Positions 16,052 to 27,390 of a stretch of 46,624 nt of DNA are shown here, piece after piece. This DNA is from Pseudonocardia alaniniphila (GTDB lineage: Bacteria > Actinomycetota > Actinomycetes > Mycobacteriales > Pseudonocardiaceae): positions 1 through 46,624 of the forward strand of contig NZ_JAKXMK010000026.1 of NCBI RefSeq assembly GCF_022524485.1, given 5' to 3'. A model generated the notes under the pieces. It was not told the origin of the DNA. It did not search any database and saw only the letters and a program-made list of their open reading frames with translations. The translations under genes were made by a program, and so were the position numbers. Every line of letters begins with the position of its first letter. Position 1 is the first letter of the stretch.

Positions 16052-16909
16052 ATGGGGGAGCCGACGGTGGGCGTCACGCCGCCGAGGGTGCTCACGATCG
16101 CGGGCACCGACTCGGGCGGTGGTGCCGGCATCCCGGCCGACCTGCGCGCGTTCGCGGCGTGCGGGGTGCACGGATGCGTGGCGGTCACAGCGGTCACGGT
16201 GCAGAACTCCGTGGGCGTCACGGGTGTGCACGCCATTCCGCCGGAGGTGGTGGCGGCCCAGATCGAGTCGGTGGCCACCGACATCGGGCTGGACGCCGCG
16301 AAGACCGGCATGCTCGCCAGCCGTCCGATCATCGAGGCGATTGTCGGGGCCTGCGACCGGGTCGGGATCGGTGGCAGCGGCCCCATCCCGTTCGTGATCG
16401 ACCCCGTCGCGGCGTCGATGCACGGCGACCAACTGCTGGCCGACGAGGCTCTCGACGCCTACCGCACGCTGTTGTTCCCCCGCGCCACCGTCATCACCCC
16501 GAACCTCGACGAGGTGCGGCTCCTGATCGACATCGACGTGCACGACCGCACCGCCCAGTACGAGGCGGCGAAGGTGCTCCACGGCCTCGGGCCGCGATAT
16601 GTGCTGGTCAAGGGCGGGCACCTGAGCGAGGACGCCGACGGCTGCGTCGATCTCCTCTACGACGGCCACACCTTCACCGAACTGCCCGGCCCCCGCTTCG
16701 ACACCGGCAACACCCACGGCGGGGGCGACAGCATGGCTGCCGCCATCACGTCCGGGCTCGCTCGCGGGCTGGCGGTACCGGAGGCCGTCGTGCTCGCCAA
16801 GCGCTACATCGTGGAGGCCGTCCGCAACTCCTACCCGCTCGGCGCGGGCCACGGCCCGGTGTCGCCGCTCTGGGCCATCCGTCACTGGTGGGAGGAGCCC
16901 ACCCCCTGA
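16052..16909 (+). CDS. thiD: Hydroxymethylpyrimidine/phosphomethylpyrimidine kinase
   Basis: A 285-residue kinase that phosphorylates HMP and HMP-phosphate to HMP diphosphate, the pyrimidine half of thiamine. The ribokinase-like fold shows the N-terminal IAGTDSGGGAGIPADL, the segment AAKTGMLAS, VIDPVAAS, TPNLDEV, LVKGGH and the C-terminal anion hole DTGNTHGGGD. The ATG at 16052 follows the riboswitch directly. thiC lies downstream but has its own aptamer, so each gene is controlled separately. Confidence 0.94.
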   Translation: MGEPTVGVTPPRVLTIAGTDSGGGAGIPADLRAFAACGVHGCVAVTAVTVQNSVGVTGVHAIPPEVVAAQIESVATDIGLDAAKTGMLASRPIIEAIVGACDRVGIGGSGPIPFVIDPVAASMHGDQLLADEALDAYRTLLFPRATVITPNLDEVRLLIDIDVHDRTAQYEAAKVLHGLGPRYVLVKGGHLSEDADGCVDLLYDGHTFTELPGPRFDTGNTHGGGDSMAAAITSGLARGLAVPEAVVLAKRYIVEAVRNSYPLGAGHGPVSPLWAIRHWWEEPTP

Positions 16910-16949
16910 TCTCCCGGCCGCTCGGCCGGTGAGCACAACTGGAGATGAC

Positions 16950-17040
16950 ACGCGGGAGCTCGTGGGGAAACGGGCTGAGAGGGCGACTGATCGACGTCGC
17001 CGACCGCAGAACCTGTCCGGGTAATGCCGGCGTAGGAAGG
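16950..17040 (+). promoter_or_regulatory. TPP riboswitch (THI element) before thiC
   Basis: This is a second aptamer, closely similar to the one before thiD: CGCGGGAGCTCG, CGGGCTGAGAGGG, GAACCTGTCCGGGTAATGCC and GGCGTAGGAAGG. The ribosome binding site AGGAAGG again sits at the aptamer's 3' edge, eight bases before the thiC ATG. The variable stem differs from the first copy. Confidence 0.92.
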
Positions 17041-17048
17041 ACGATGCC

Positions 17049-18701
<1,653 letters not shown>

Positions 18702-18722
18702 GAACCTCCCCTTATTGCCGGG

Positions 18723-18761
18723 AGCCACGTTCACGCCGCGCACCGCGACGCGAACGTGGCT
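18723..18761 (+). terminator. Terminator hairpin after thiC
   Basis: Arms AGCCACGTTC and GAACGTGGCT form ten perfect pairs around a GC-rich 19-base loop, followed by TCTGTGT. It lies 22 bases past the thiC stop. Its core GCCACGTTC/GAACGTGGC reappears in the terminator at 46521. Confidence 0.75.
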
Positions 18762-18868
18762 TCTGTGTAAAGCCCTGGTCACCGGCAGTGCGAGCGCCAA
18801 AAGCACGTGCCGGAGAACTTGTCACGCGGTCAGACGAAGAAGTGTTCCGGGAGCTAGGCTCGCAGGCG

Positions 18869-21156
18869 ATGAGCATCATGGGCACGCGTGTGGTCCGCAC
18901 CGAGGATCCGGTGTTCCTTTCCCGGGGCGCCACATATACGGATGACCTGACCGACGAACGGCTGAACGGTGCGCTGCACCTCACGTTCGTGCGGTCCCCA
19001 CTTGCGCACGGTCGGATCACCGCCGTCGATGTCGAGGCCGCCCGTGAGGCGCCCGGTGTCGTCGGGGTGTTCACCGGCGCCGACATCGACCTCGCTCCGG
19101 CGCTGCTGTTCGCCGGCGCGAACCCCGGCATGGTCCGGCCGTGGCTCGCCACCGACAAGGTGCGGTTCGTCGGCGAGCCGGTGGCCGCCGTGCTCACCGA
19201 GCACTCCTACCAGGGGCAGGATGCCGCCGACCTGGTGGAGGTCGACTACGACCCGCTTCCCGCGGTGGTCGACCCCCGCGAGGCGCTGAAGGACGAGGTC
19301 CTGCTCTTCGAGGAGGTGGGCACCAACCTCGCCGGCGGATTCGGGCACGACCAGGAGTTCGACGAGCACTTCTTCGACGGCTGCGAGGTCGTCGTCACGC
19401 GCGACATCGTCAACCAGCGGCTCGCCGCCGCGCCCTTGGAGACGCGCGCCGCCGCGGCCGTCTGGGGCGACGACGGGCGCGTCACGCTCTGGGCGTCCAC
19501 GCAGAACCCGCAGTCCGCCCGCGACGAGATCGCCGGCTGGCTGGGTGTCGACGCCGCGCTGATCCACCTGATCGCCCCGGACGTGGGTGGTGGCTTCGGA
19601 GCGAAGATCGGGGCCGACCCCGAGTTCGCGCTGGTGGCGTGGTTCGCGCGGCGGCTGCAGCGGCCCGTGCGCTGGAACGAGACCCGCTCGGAGAACCTCA
19701 CCGGGATGCTGCAGGGCCGCGCGCAGCTGCAGACCATCACGATCGGTGGCAACCGCGACGGCGACGTGCTCGCCTACCGCCTCGACGTGCTGGCCGACGC
19801 AGGTGGCTACCCCCGCCTCGGCGTCTTCCTTCCCTTCTTCACCCGCCAGATGGCGCCGGGCGTCTACGACATCCCCAAGGTCGAGTCCCGGGCGCGCACG
19901 GTCGTGACCACCACGACGTCGACGGGTGCCTACCGGGGCGCCGGTCGTCCCGAGGCCACGGCCGCGATCGAGCGGGCCATGGACCTGTTCGCCGCCGAGA
20001 TCGGCATGGACCCCGCCGAGGTCCGCAAGCGCAACGTCGTGGCGCCGGACAAGTTCCCGTTCGAGACCAAGGGCGGGGCGATCTACGACAGCGGCGAGTA
20101 CGCGAAGGCGATCGACCGCGTCCTGGATGGGGCGAACTATGCCGAGCTGCGAGCCGAGCAAGCGCGGCGCCGCGAGCGTGGCGACGTCGTCCAGCTCGGC
20201 ATCGGGATCTCCGCCTACGTCGAGATCACCGGTGGTGGCGCGTTCGCCGAGGACGCCTCCGTCGAGGTGCACCCGGACGGCACGGTCACGGTCCTGACGG
20301 GCACCTCGCCCCACGGCCAGGGCCACGCCACCGCGTGGGCGATGCTCACGAGCGACCGCCTGGGCATCCCGATCGAGAAGATCACGGTGAAGCACGGCGA
20401 CACCGACCTCATCCCGCGTGGCGCGGGCACCATGGGTTCCCGGAGCCTGCAGACCGGCGGCGTCGCCGTCCACCAGGCGGCAGGCGAGCTCGTGGAGCTG
20501 GCGAAGCAGCGGGCCGCCGACGTGCTCGAGGCGAACGTCGACGACCTGGAGGTCGTCGACGGCGCTGTGTCGGTCCGGGGCACGGACACCAGCGTCTCGC
20601 TCGCGCAGCTCGCGGAGCGCGAGCAGCTGAAGGTGGACAGCGTGTTCGACAGCGGGGCGCCCACGTTCCCGTTCGGCGCGCACGTCGCCGTCGTGGAGGT
20701 GGACGTCGAGTCCGGCAAGGCCGTGGTGGACCGGGTCGTCACACTCGACGACGCCGGGCCGGTCGTGAACCCCCTGCTCGCCGAGGGCCAGCGCCATGGC
20801 GGCATCGCCCAGGGCATCTCCCAGGCGCTGCTGGAGGAGGTCGTCTACGACGACGACGGCAACCCGCTCACGGCCACCTTCGCCGACTACGCGTTCCCGT
20901 CCGCGGCGGAGCTGCCCAGCTTCACGCTGCTGGCCATGGAGACGCCGACCACCCTCAACCCGCTCGGGGTGAAGGGCATCGGTGAGGCCGGCACCATCGG
21001 CGCCACTCCCGCGGTGCAGAGCGCGGTGGTCGACGCCGTGTCACACCTGGGCGTCCGCCACATCGACATGCCGACCAGCCCGCTACGGGTCTGGGAGGCG
21101 ATCAATGCCGCGCGCAGCGAAGGCGGCACGCGCAACGACCGCTCCGGGGGAGCGCA

Positions 21157-21160
<4 letters not shown>
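18869..21160 (+). CDS. Molybdenum hydroxylase large subunit (xanthine dehydrogenase / form II CoxL-like)
   Basis: A 763-residue molybdopterin-cytosine-dinucleotide subunit of the xanthine oxidase family. The active-site loop is AYRGAGR (residues 354-360), and the catalytic Glu706 lies in VKGIGEAGTIG. GGGFGAK and the two MoCo-binding regions are present. Genuine CO dehydrogenases (form I) carry AYRCSFR with the copper-binding Cys; this enzyme does not, so an aldehyde, purine or other N-heterocycle substrate is more likely than CO. The start could be ATG 18869, ATG 18878 or GTG 18842. Its stop overlaps the small subunit gene by four bases. The order large-small-medium differs from the second copy at 41800. 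Confidence 0.9.
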
Positions 21161-21737
<577 letters not shown>

Positions 21738-21741
<4 letters not shown>

Positions 21742-22553
21742 TCCCCGTCGCCTTCAACTACGCCCGCCCCGACTCCCTCGACGGCGCGCTGGCGCTGCTC
21801 GCGGAGCACGGCGAGGACGCCACGGTGCTGGCCGGTGGCCACTCGCTGCTGCCCGTGATGAAGCTCCGGCTCGCCGCCCCCGAGGTCGTCATCGACATCG
21901 GGCGGCTGCCCGAGCTGCGCTACATCGAGGTGCGGGGCGACGAGGTCGCGATCGGTGCCGGCACCCGGCACCGCGCGGTGGAGTCCTCCGAGGTGCTGGC
22001 GGCCGAGGTGCCGCTGCTGGCGGCGGTGGCCCGCACCGTCGGTGACCCGCAGGTGCGCCACCGCGGCACGCTCGGCGGTTCGCTGGCCCACGCCGACCCG
22101 GCGTCCGACCTGCCGGCGGCGGTGCTCACGCTCGGCGGCACCATCGTGTTGCGCGGCCCCCAGGGTGAGCGTGAGGTGCCGGCCACCGACTTCTACACCG
22201 GGGTGTTCTCCACGGTGAAGGAGCCGGGCGAGCTGATCGTCGAGATCCGGGTGCCCCGCACGGGCAGCGCCGGGTGGGGCTACGAGAAGTTCGTCCGGCG
22301 TGCCAACGACTGGGCGATCGTCGGGGTCGCCACGGTGGACGGGCGCGTCGGCCTGGTCAACATGGGCGCCACCCCGCTGCGGGCCACGGCCACGGAGGCC
22401 GCTCTGGCGGACGGGGCGTCGATCGAGGACGCCGCCGCACTCGCCGCCGAAGGCACAGAGCCGTCGAGCGACCTGGCTGCCACCGCGGAGTACCGCCGTC
22501 ACCTGGCCAGGGTCCTCACCCGCCGAGCGCTCACCACCGCTGCTGCCCGCTGA
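21738..22553 (+). CDS. Molybdenum hydroxylase medium subunit, FAD-binding (CoxM-like)
   Basis: A 271-residue FAD subunit of the xanthine dehydrogenase/CO dehydrogenase family. FAD contact motifs are LAGGHSLLPVMKLRLA and TLGGSLAHADPASDLP, and the C-terminal CO_deh_flav_C domain follows. It completes the three-subunit enzyme and delivers electrons to an acceptor such as quinone or NAD. It is co-translated with the small subunit (ATGA junction). No coxG-like or maturation gene follows; the next gene is a protein kinase. Confidence 0.92.
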
Positions 22554-22575
22554 TCCGTCCAGGGGACGATCCGCC

Positions 22576-22600
22576 GTTTCGCGCATGGGATGTGCGAAAC
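22576..22600. repeat. Inverted repeat before the kinase gene
   Basis: Arms GTTTCGCGCA and TGTGCGAAAC match in nine of ten positions around a five-base spacer. It starts 22 bases after the end of the medium-subunit gene. It could end the cox-like transcript or be a repressor site for the kinase. It contains the upstream candidate start ATG at 22590, which argues that translation starts later, at 22617. Confidence 0.6.
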
Positions 22601-22616
22601 GGGGGAACCGGGAGAA

Positions 22617-23666
22617 ATGGGCCTCGAGGAGTCCGCATCGCCCGGGGATCGCAACGGAGCCTTCCCGGACGGTCGACGACTCATCGCCGGCCGCTATGCC
22701 CTCGGCCGAGTGCTCGGTATCGGGTCCTCGGCCGTGGTGCATCGCGCCCGCGACCTGATGAGCGGCGCCGAGGTGGCGGTCAAGCACTTCCACGCGGGAG
22801 CCTCCGCGTACGACCGGCGCCAGCAGCGGCAGGAGATGAAGCTGCTGGCCCGGCTGCGCCATCCCGGCCTGGTCGGGCTGCACGACGGTGGCACCGCGGA
22901 CGGCAGGCCGTTCGTCGTCACCGACCTCGTCGAGGGGCCGACGCTGGCGCAGCGGATCAGCCGGGGTCCGCTGGCGCCGGGCGCGGTACAGATGCTCGGC
23001 AGGCAGCTCGCCGAGGCGTTGGCCCACGTGCACGACGGCGGGATCATCCACCGCGACGTGAAGCCGGCCAACGTCCTGCTCGACGGCCTCCGGCCGCGCC
23101 TCGCCGACTTCGGCATCGCCCGCACCGTCGACGCGACCGTGGCGACCGCGAACGGGTGCGTGGTCGGCACCGCTGCATATCTCGCACCGGAACAGGTCCG
23201 CGGGGAACATGTCGGGCCACCCGCGGACGTCTACGCGCTCGGGCTCGTGTTGCTGGAGGCTCTGACCGCGCGCCGTGAGTATCCCGGTCTCGCCGTGGAG
23301 TCGGCGACGGCACGGCTGCACCGCGCTCCGGTGGTGCCCGCCGGGTTGCCCCCGGCATTCGGTGAGCTCCTCGCTGCCATGACGAGGGACGACCCACGCC
23401 TGCGGCCGACGGCCGCCCAGGTCGCTGCTGTGCTCGCCGCCGACCCCTACCTGCGGCCGCGCGGTTCACCGTCGGGCCGGTTGCACGGGCGCCATCGGCA
23501 GCAGCCGGGCCGCTGGTGGCAGCGCAGACCCCTGGTGTCCAGGCTCGTGCTCTGCATCCTCACCGCAGCGGTCGCGGTGCTCACCGTGGCATCGACGTCG
23601 ACCTCGGACGTCCCTGCCGCGGCCGAACCGGAGCAGTCGCCCGCACCGTCCGGGGTCACGAGGTAG
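22617..23666 (+). CDS. Pkn-type Ser/Thr protein kinase with a C-terminal membrane helix
   Basis: A 349-residue Hanks-type kinase. Visible elements are the glycine loop GIGSSAV (34-40), Lys56 in VAVKHF, HRDVKPAN (Asp147), DFG (164-166) and APEQ. All catalytic residues are present, so it should be active. A transmembrane helix near residues 303-325 is followed by a tail of only about 25 residues, so there is no external sensor domain. ATG 22617 is preferred to ATG 22590 because the latter lies inside an inverted repeat. The target is unknown; the cox-like operon upstream and the two-component genes downstream are candidates. Confidence 0.88.
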   Translation: MGLEESASPGDRNGAFPDGRRLIAGRYALGRVLGIGSSAVVHRARDLMSGAEVAVKHFHAGASAYDRRQQRQEMKLLARLRHPGLVGLHDGGTADGRPFVVTDLVEGPTLAQRISRGPLAPGAVQMLGRQLAEALAHVHDGGIIHRDVKPANVLLDGLRPRLADFGIARTVDATVATANGCVVGTAAYLAPEQVRGEHVGPPADVYALGLVLLEALTARREYPGLAVESATARLHRAPVVPAGLPPAFGELLAAMTRDDPRLRPTAAQVAAVLAADPYLRPRGSPSGRLHGRHRQQPGRWWQRRPLVSRLVLCILTAAVAVLTVASTSTSDVPAAAEPEQSPAPSGVTR

Positions 23667-23670
23667 CCCC

Positions 23671-24321
23671 TCAGCCCACCAGACCTGCGTCCTGGGCTGC
23701 TATCGCTGCCTGTACGCGGGAGCGCAGGCCGAGTTTCGTCAGCACCCGCGACACATGCGTCTTCGTCGTCGCCTCCGTGATCACCAGCGCCGCCGCGATC
23801 TCGGCGTTGGACATGCCGCGCCCCAGGCACGTGAGCACGTCTGTCTCCCGCGGCGTGAGATCGCCGATGCCGGCAGGCGGTTGCGGGCGGCGGGCCGGTG
23901 GGGCGAGGCGCGCGATGACCCGGCGGGTGACCTCCGGCGCGAGCACCCCGTCGCCCCTCGCGACGGCGCGCACGGCCGCGAGCAGCGACGGCGCGTCGAC
24001 GGACTTGAGCAGGAACCCGGCCGCCCCGGCGGCGAGAGCGCTGTCGACGTACTCGTCGAGGTCGAAGGTCGTGAGGACGAGGACCTCACACACCCGGTCC
24101 GGTGTGCCCACGATGCGGCGGGTCGCCTCGATACCGTCGATGCCCGGCATCCTGATGTCCATCAGCACCACGTCGGGCGCGGTCTGCCGGGCCATCGCGA
24201 CGGCCGCGAGCCCGTCGCCCGCTTCACCGACCACGGTGATGTCCGGTGCGGAGTCGAGGATCATCATCAGCCCGGTGCGGATCGCCGCCTGGTCGTCCGC
24301 CACCACCACGCGCACCGTCAC
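23671..24321 (-). CDS. NarL/LuxR-family response regulator
   Basis: A 216-residue regulator with receiver acidic pair VADDQ, phosphoacceptor Asp55 in VVLMDIRMPGIDG, and a LuxR helix-turn-helix LTPRETDVLTCLGRGMSNAEIA. It overlaps the kinase gene at 24318 by four bases and forms an operon with it. It is similar in layout to the system at 9150-10963 but is not a recent duplicate, since the kinases differ strongly outside the catalytic boxes. No adjacent transporter was found; the divergent genes at 25639 and 26225 encode membrane proteins and may be the target. Confidence 0.92.
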   Translation of the reverse strand: MTVRVVVADDQAAIRTGLMMILDSAPDITVVGEAGDGLAAVAMARQTAPDVVLMDIRMPGIDGIEATRRIVGTPDRVCEVLVLTTFDLDEYVDSALAAGAAGFLLKSVDAPSLLAAVRAVARGDGVLAPEVTRRVIARLAPPARRPQPPAGIGDLTPRETDVLTCLGRGMSNAEIAAALVITEATTKTHVSRVLTKLGLRSRVQAAIAAQDAGLVG

Positions 24322-25517
24322 CGCGGCACGCCGTCCGGGATCGGCGTGGGCAGCGCCGCGCGCACGCTCCAGGTCCGTCCGCGGGCGCCGGCCTCGACCG
24401 TGCCGCCCACCGCGCTCGCGCGTTCACCGAGTCCCAGCAGACCGGTACCGGTGCCGCCGGCCGGTGGGGCGTCGGCGACGAGGTCGTTGTGCAGCTCGAT
24501 CACCAGTTCTCCGTCGTGGTGCGCCACGGTCATCCGCACGGTGCTGCCCGGTGCGTGCTTGGCCGCGTTCGTCAGCGACTCCTGCACGATGCGGTACGCC
24601 GTGTGGTCGACGGCGGCCGGGATCTGCTCCGGTGCCGAGCGGCGGTCGTCCACGTCGATGCGCAGCCCGTTGGCCCGTCCGGCGTCGAGCAGGGCGTCGA
24701 GCCGGTCGAGGCCGGCCGGAGACGTGAGCGGCTCCGTCTCTGCCGGGTCGTCGGCCCGCAGCAGGCCGATCATGGTGCGCATCTCGGCGAGTGAGGCGAC
24801 GCTGTTCCGGCGTACCGACGTGAGCACCCGGCGCAGGGTCGCCGGATCCGCGTCGGACATCGTGAGCGCCGCCTCCGACTGGATCGCGATGGCCGAGAGC
24901 TGCCCCGCGATCACGTCGTGCAGGTCGCGGGCCATCCTCGTCCGCTCCGCTGTGACGGCGGCAGCGCGGTCCAGTTCGGCGACGCGCTGGGCCTGTTCGG
25001 CACGTTCGCGCTCGGTGTCGGCCTGCTCGCGGTGGTGACGCACCTCGTGGCCCCACAGCACGGGGACCGCCAGCACCAGGCCGAGATTGAGCACGGTGAG
25101 CAGGGCCGCGCGGCCACCGTCGGAGATGAGGCTGGCCAGTCCGAGACCGCCGGCCACGACCGCTGCGGCGCCCGCCACCATCCGGCTCGTGCGTTTTGTG
25201 CTGAACAGGACGGCGCAGTAGATCATGTCGCCTGCCACCAGTACGGACCCGAGGGGGCTGCTCCCCGAGCCCAACAGGCCGGTGAGCACCGCGGCGCAGG
25301 CGACGGCCAGTCCGAGCACCGGCCGCTCGCGCCGTTGCGTCTCACCGAGGCACGCCGCGGCGAGCACAGCCAGCCCCGTCCACAGTGGCGGCGCGGCCTG
25401 TCCGGGTTGCACGGACACCGCGACCTCGGGAACGACGAGCAGCAGGAGCCCGCCGACCACGAAGTAGGCCACGGCTCTGAGCGCGTCCTGCGCTCGCTCC
25501 CGCCCCGACAGCCGCAC
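24318..25517 (-). CDS. NarL-type sensor histidine kinase
   Basis: A 399-residue sensor starting at GTG 25517, with about five hydrophobic helices (roughly 15-155), a coiled segment of Arg/Glu-rich residues, then HisKA_3 (RMARDLHDVIAGQLSAIAIQ) and an ATPase domain with ESLTNAAKHAPG and GTGTGLLGLGERAS. The small size of the external loops indicates intramembrane sensing. Paired with the regulator at 23671. The signal is unknown. Confidence 0.91.
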   Translation of the reverse strand: MRLSGRERAQDALRAVAYFVVGGLLLLVVPEVAVSVQPGQAAPPLWTGLAVLAAACLGETQRRERPVLGLAVACAAVLTGLLGSGSSPLGSVLVAGDMIYCAVLFSTKRTSRMVAGAAAVVAGGLGLASLISDGGRAALLTVLNLGLVLAVPVLWGHEVRHHREQADTERERAEQAQRVAELDRAAAVTAERTRMARDLHDVIAGQLSAIAIQSEAALTMSDADPATLRRVLTSVRRNSVASLAEMRTMIGLLRADDPAETEPLTSPAGLDRLDALLDAGRANGLRIDVDDRRSAPEQIPAAVDHTAYRIVQESLTNAAKHAPGSTVRMTVAHHDGELVIELHNDLVADAPPAGGTGTGLLGLGERASAVGGTVEAGARGRTWSVRAALPTPIPDGVPR

Positions 25518-25618
25518 GCGGACATTTCAGCACGTCGGGTTCACCGTGCGCGTCAATCGAAGGTCGTACGCCGGTGGCCGGGGAGATCGGTCCGAGGACC
25601 GACGACCGGAGCGTCCCC

Positions 25619-25638
25619 GGCGGGAACCATTTCCCGCC
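25619..25638. repeat. Palindrome abutting the start of the membrane protein gene
   Basis: Perfect arms GGCGGGAA and TTCCCGCC around CCAT. The repeat ends one base before the ATG at 25639 and occupies the place of a ribosome binding site. It may be an operator for the adjacent divergent regulator, or an RNA hairpin that affects initiation. Confidence 0.65.
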
Positions 25639-26238
25639 ATGGGGGATTTTCTGTCGGACAACCCGCTGGTGCTGCTCATCGGCGCCTGCGAGGTGGGCTT
25701 CTGGGTGCTGCTCGCCGCCGGCCTCGCCGCGCGCTACCTGCTGCGGGCCCACCGGCTCAGCACCGTTCTGCTGCTGCTCGTGCCCGTCCTCGACGTCGTG
25801 CTGGTGTCGGCGTCACTCGTCGACGTGGCGGGCGGCTCGCCACCCGGCCTCACACACGGGCTGGCCGCGGTCTACCTCGGGGGAACCGTCGCGTTCGGAC
25901 ACTCGATGATCCGCTGGGCCGATGCCCGGTTCGCGCACCGCTTCGCCGCAGGGCCGACGCCGCCGCGGCCACCCCGCTACGGCGCCGCGAAGGTGGCCTA
26001 CGAGTGGCGGGAGTGGAGCAAGGCCGCCCTGGCCTGGGGGATCGCGTTCGGCGTGATGCTGCTGACGGCGACGGTGGCCGGCACGGGCGTGCCCCAGCCG
26101 CTCGACTGGTCCGCCGACCCGATGTGGGGTTGGGGTAGCCGAATCACGGTGGGCCTGCTGATCTGGTTCGTCGGATGGCCACTGTGGACCACACTCGCCC
26201 CGCCCCGTGCCCCGGAGACCACCGATGTCAACGGCTGA
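25639..26238 (+). CDS. Integral membrane protein of unknown function
   Basis: A 199-residue protein with four or five predicted helices (about 8-30, 40-60, 70-90, 125-150 and 165-185). It starts MGDFLSDNPLVLLIGACEVG. A cytoplasmic stretch near 95-120 contains RYGAAKVAYEWREWSKAAL. No family is recognised with confidence. The DUF418 gene starts inside its 3' end (14-base overlap), so the two are co-expressed. A palindrome covers its ribosome binding site region, and it is divergent from the histidine kinase at 25517. Confidence 0.75.
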   Translation: MGDFLSDNPLVLLIGACEVGFWVLLAAGLAARYLLRAHRLSTVLLLLVPVLDVVLVSASLVDVAGGSPPGLTHGLAAVYLGGTVAFGHSMIRWADARFAHRFAAGPTPPRPPRYGAAKVAYEWREWSKAALAWGIAFGVMLLTATVAGTGVPQPLDWSADPMWGWGSRITVGLLIWFVGWPLWTTLAPPRAPETTDVNG

Positions 26239-27388
26239 GCCTGCTCCGGCTCGTGGCCGCATCGCCGTGCTGGACATCCTGCGCGGGATCGCGATCCTCG
26301 GCACGTTCGCTTCCAACGCGTGGCTCTTCGCCGTTCCGGGGGGCGCGTCCGTCTGGCTGTCGGGCGGGCTGCTGGCGCAGGACCCGGTGGAGGCAGGCCT
26401 TCGGCTGCTGTCCAATGGGAAGTTCCTCGCCTTGCTGACGCTGCTGTTCGGCATCGGGATCGAGCTGCAGTACCGCGCCGCGCTGCGCCGCGGCCTGCCG
26501 TGGCCGGGCCGGTACCCGCTGCGGGCGCTGATCCTCTTCGTCGAAGGGGTGCTGCATTACGTCCTCGTCTTCGAGTTCGACGTGCTCATGGGGTACGCGG
26601 TGGCCGCGCTGCTGGTGGCGTACCTGATCGGGCGCAGTGACCGGGTGCTCCGGGCGTGGATCGCGGTCGTCGGCACTGTGCTCGCCGCGCTGATGCTCGG
26701 GATCACCGCGCTGCTGCTCGCGGTACCGGACACCCCTGGCCCGCCGCCCGTGGCCGACCCCTCGGCCACCGCGAGCTGGCCTGCACAGGTGGCCGCCCGG
26801 CTGCAGTTCTTCCCGCTGTTCCGCATCGAGATCCCGCTGATCATCCCGTCGGCCACGGTGCTGTTCCTGACCGGAGCGTTGCTGCTGCGTGCGGGTGCGC
26901 TGACCGACACCCCAGCGGGGATGCGGATCCGCCGCCGTCTGATGGTCGTCGGGTTCGGTGTGGCGCTCCCGTTGAACGCGCTCACGGCGTTCGGGAGCCC
27001 GGACTGGTTCCTGGTCGACCGCTACCTGCTTCCGCCTGTGGTGGCGCTCGGCATCCTCGCTCTGGTGACCACCGTCGTGCTGAGGTCGCGGCGCGCGCCC
27101 GGCCCGGCCCGGCGGGGGCTCGCCGCCGTCGGGCGGACGGCGCTGTCCTGCTACGTGGCACAGAACGTGCTCGGTGCGTTCCTCTGCTACGGCTGGGGCC
27201 TCGGTCTCGCGGCCCGTTTCGCCGACGCGCCGCCGTGGTGGGTGGTCGGCTTGTGGGCAACGGTGTGCGCGGTGCTGATGGTGGGCGCATCGCTGTGGCT
27301 GCGACGGTTCGACCGTGGGCCGCTGGAGCTGCTCGCGCACCGCGTGCAGGGACTGGGACGCACGCCCGCGCGGGCCGGGAGCGGGTGA
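26225..27388 (+). CDS. DUF418 domain membrane protein (YeiB-like)
   Basis: A 387-residue polytopic protein with about ten helices. It opens with the family signature RIAVLDILRGIAILGTFASN and ends in the DUF418 domain (GRTALSCYVAQNVLGAFLCYGWGLGL). The fold is related to acyltransferase-3-like membrane proteins; YeiB-type proteins are thought to be transporters or lipid-modifying enzymes, but no activity is proven. It overlaps the upstream gene and ends two bases before a convergent gene. Confidence 0.88.
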   Translation: MSTAEPAPARGRIAVLDILRGIAILGTFASNAWLFAVPGGASVWLSGGLLAQDPVEAGLRLLSNGKFLALLTLLFGIGIELQYRAALRRGLPWPGRYPLRALILFVEGVLHYVLVFEFDVLMGYAVAALLVAYLIGRSDRVLRAWIAVVGTVLAALMLGITALLLAVPDTPGPPPVADPSATASWPAQVAARLQFFPLFRIEIPLIIPSATVLFLTGALLLRAGALTDTPAGMRIRRRLMVVGFGVALPLNALTAFGSPDWFLVDRYLLPPVVALGILALVTTVVLRSRRAPGPARRGLAAVGRTALSCYVAQNVLGAFLCYGWGLGLAARFADAPPWWVVGLWATVCAVLMVGASLWLRRFDRGPLELLAHRVQGLGRTPARAGSG

Positions 27389-27390
27389 GA

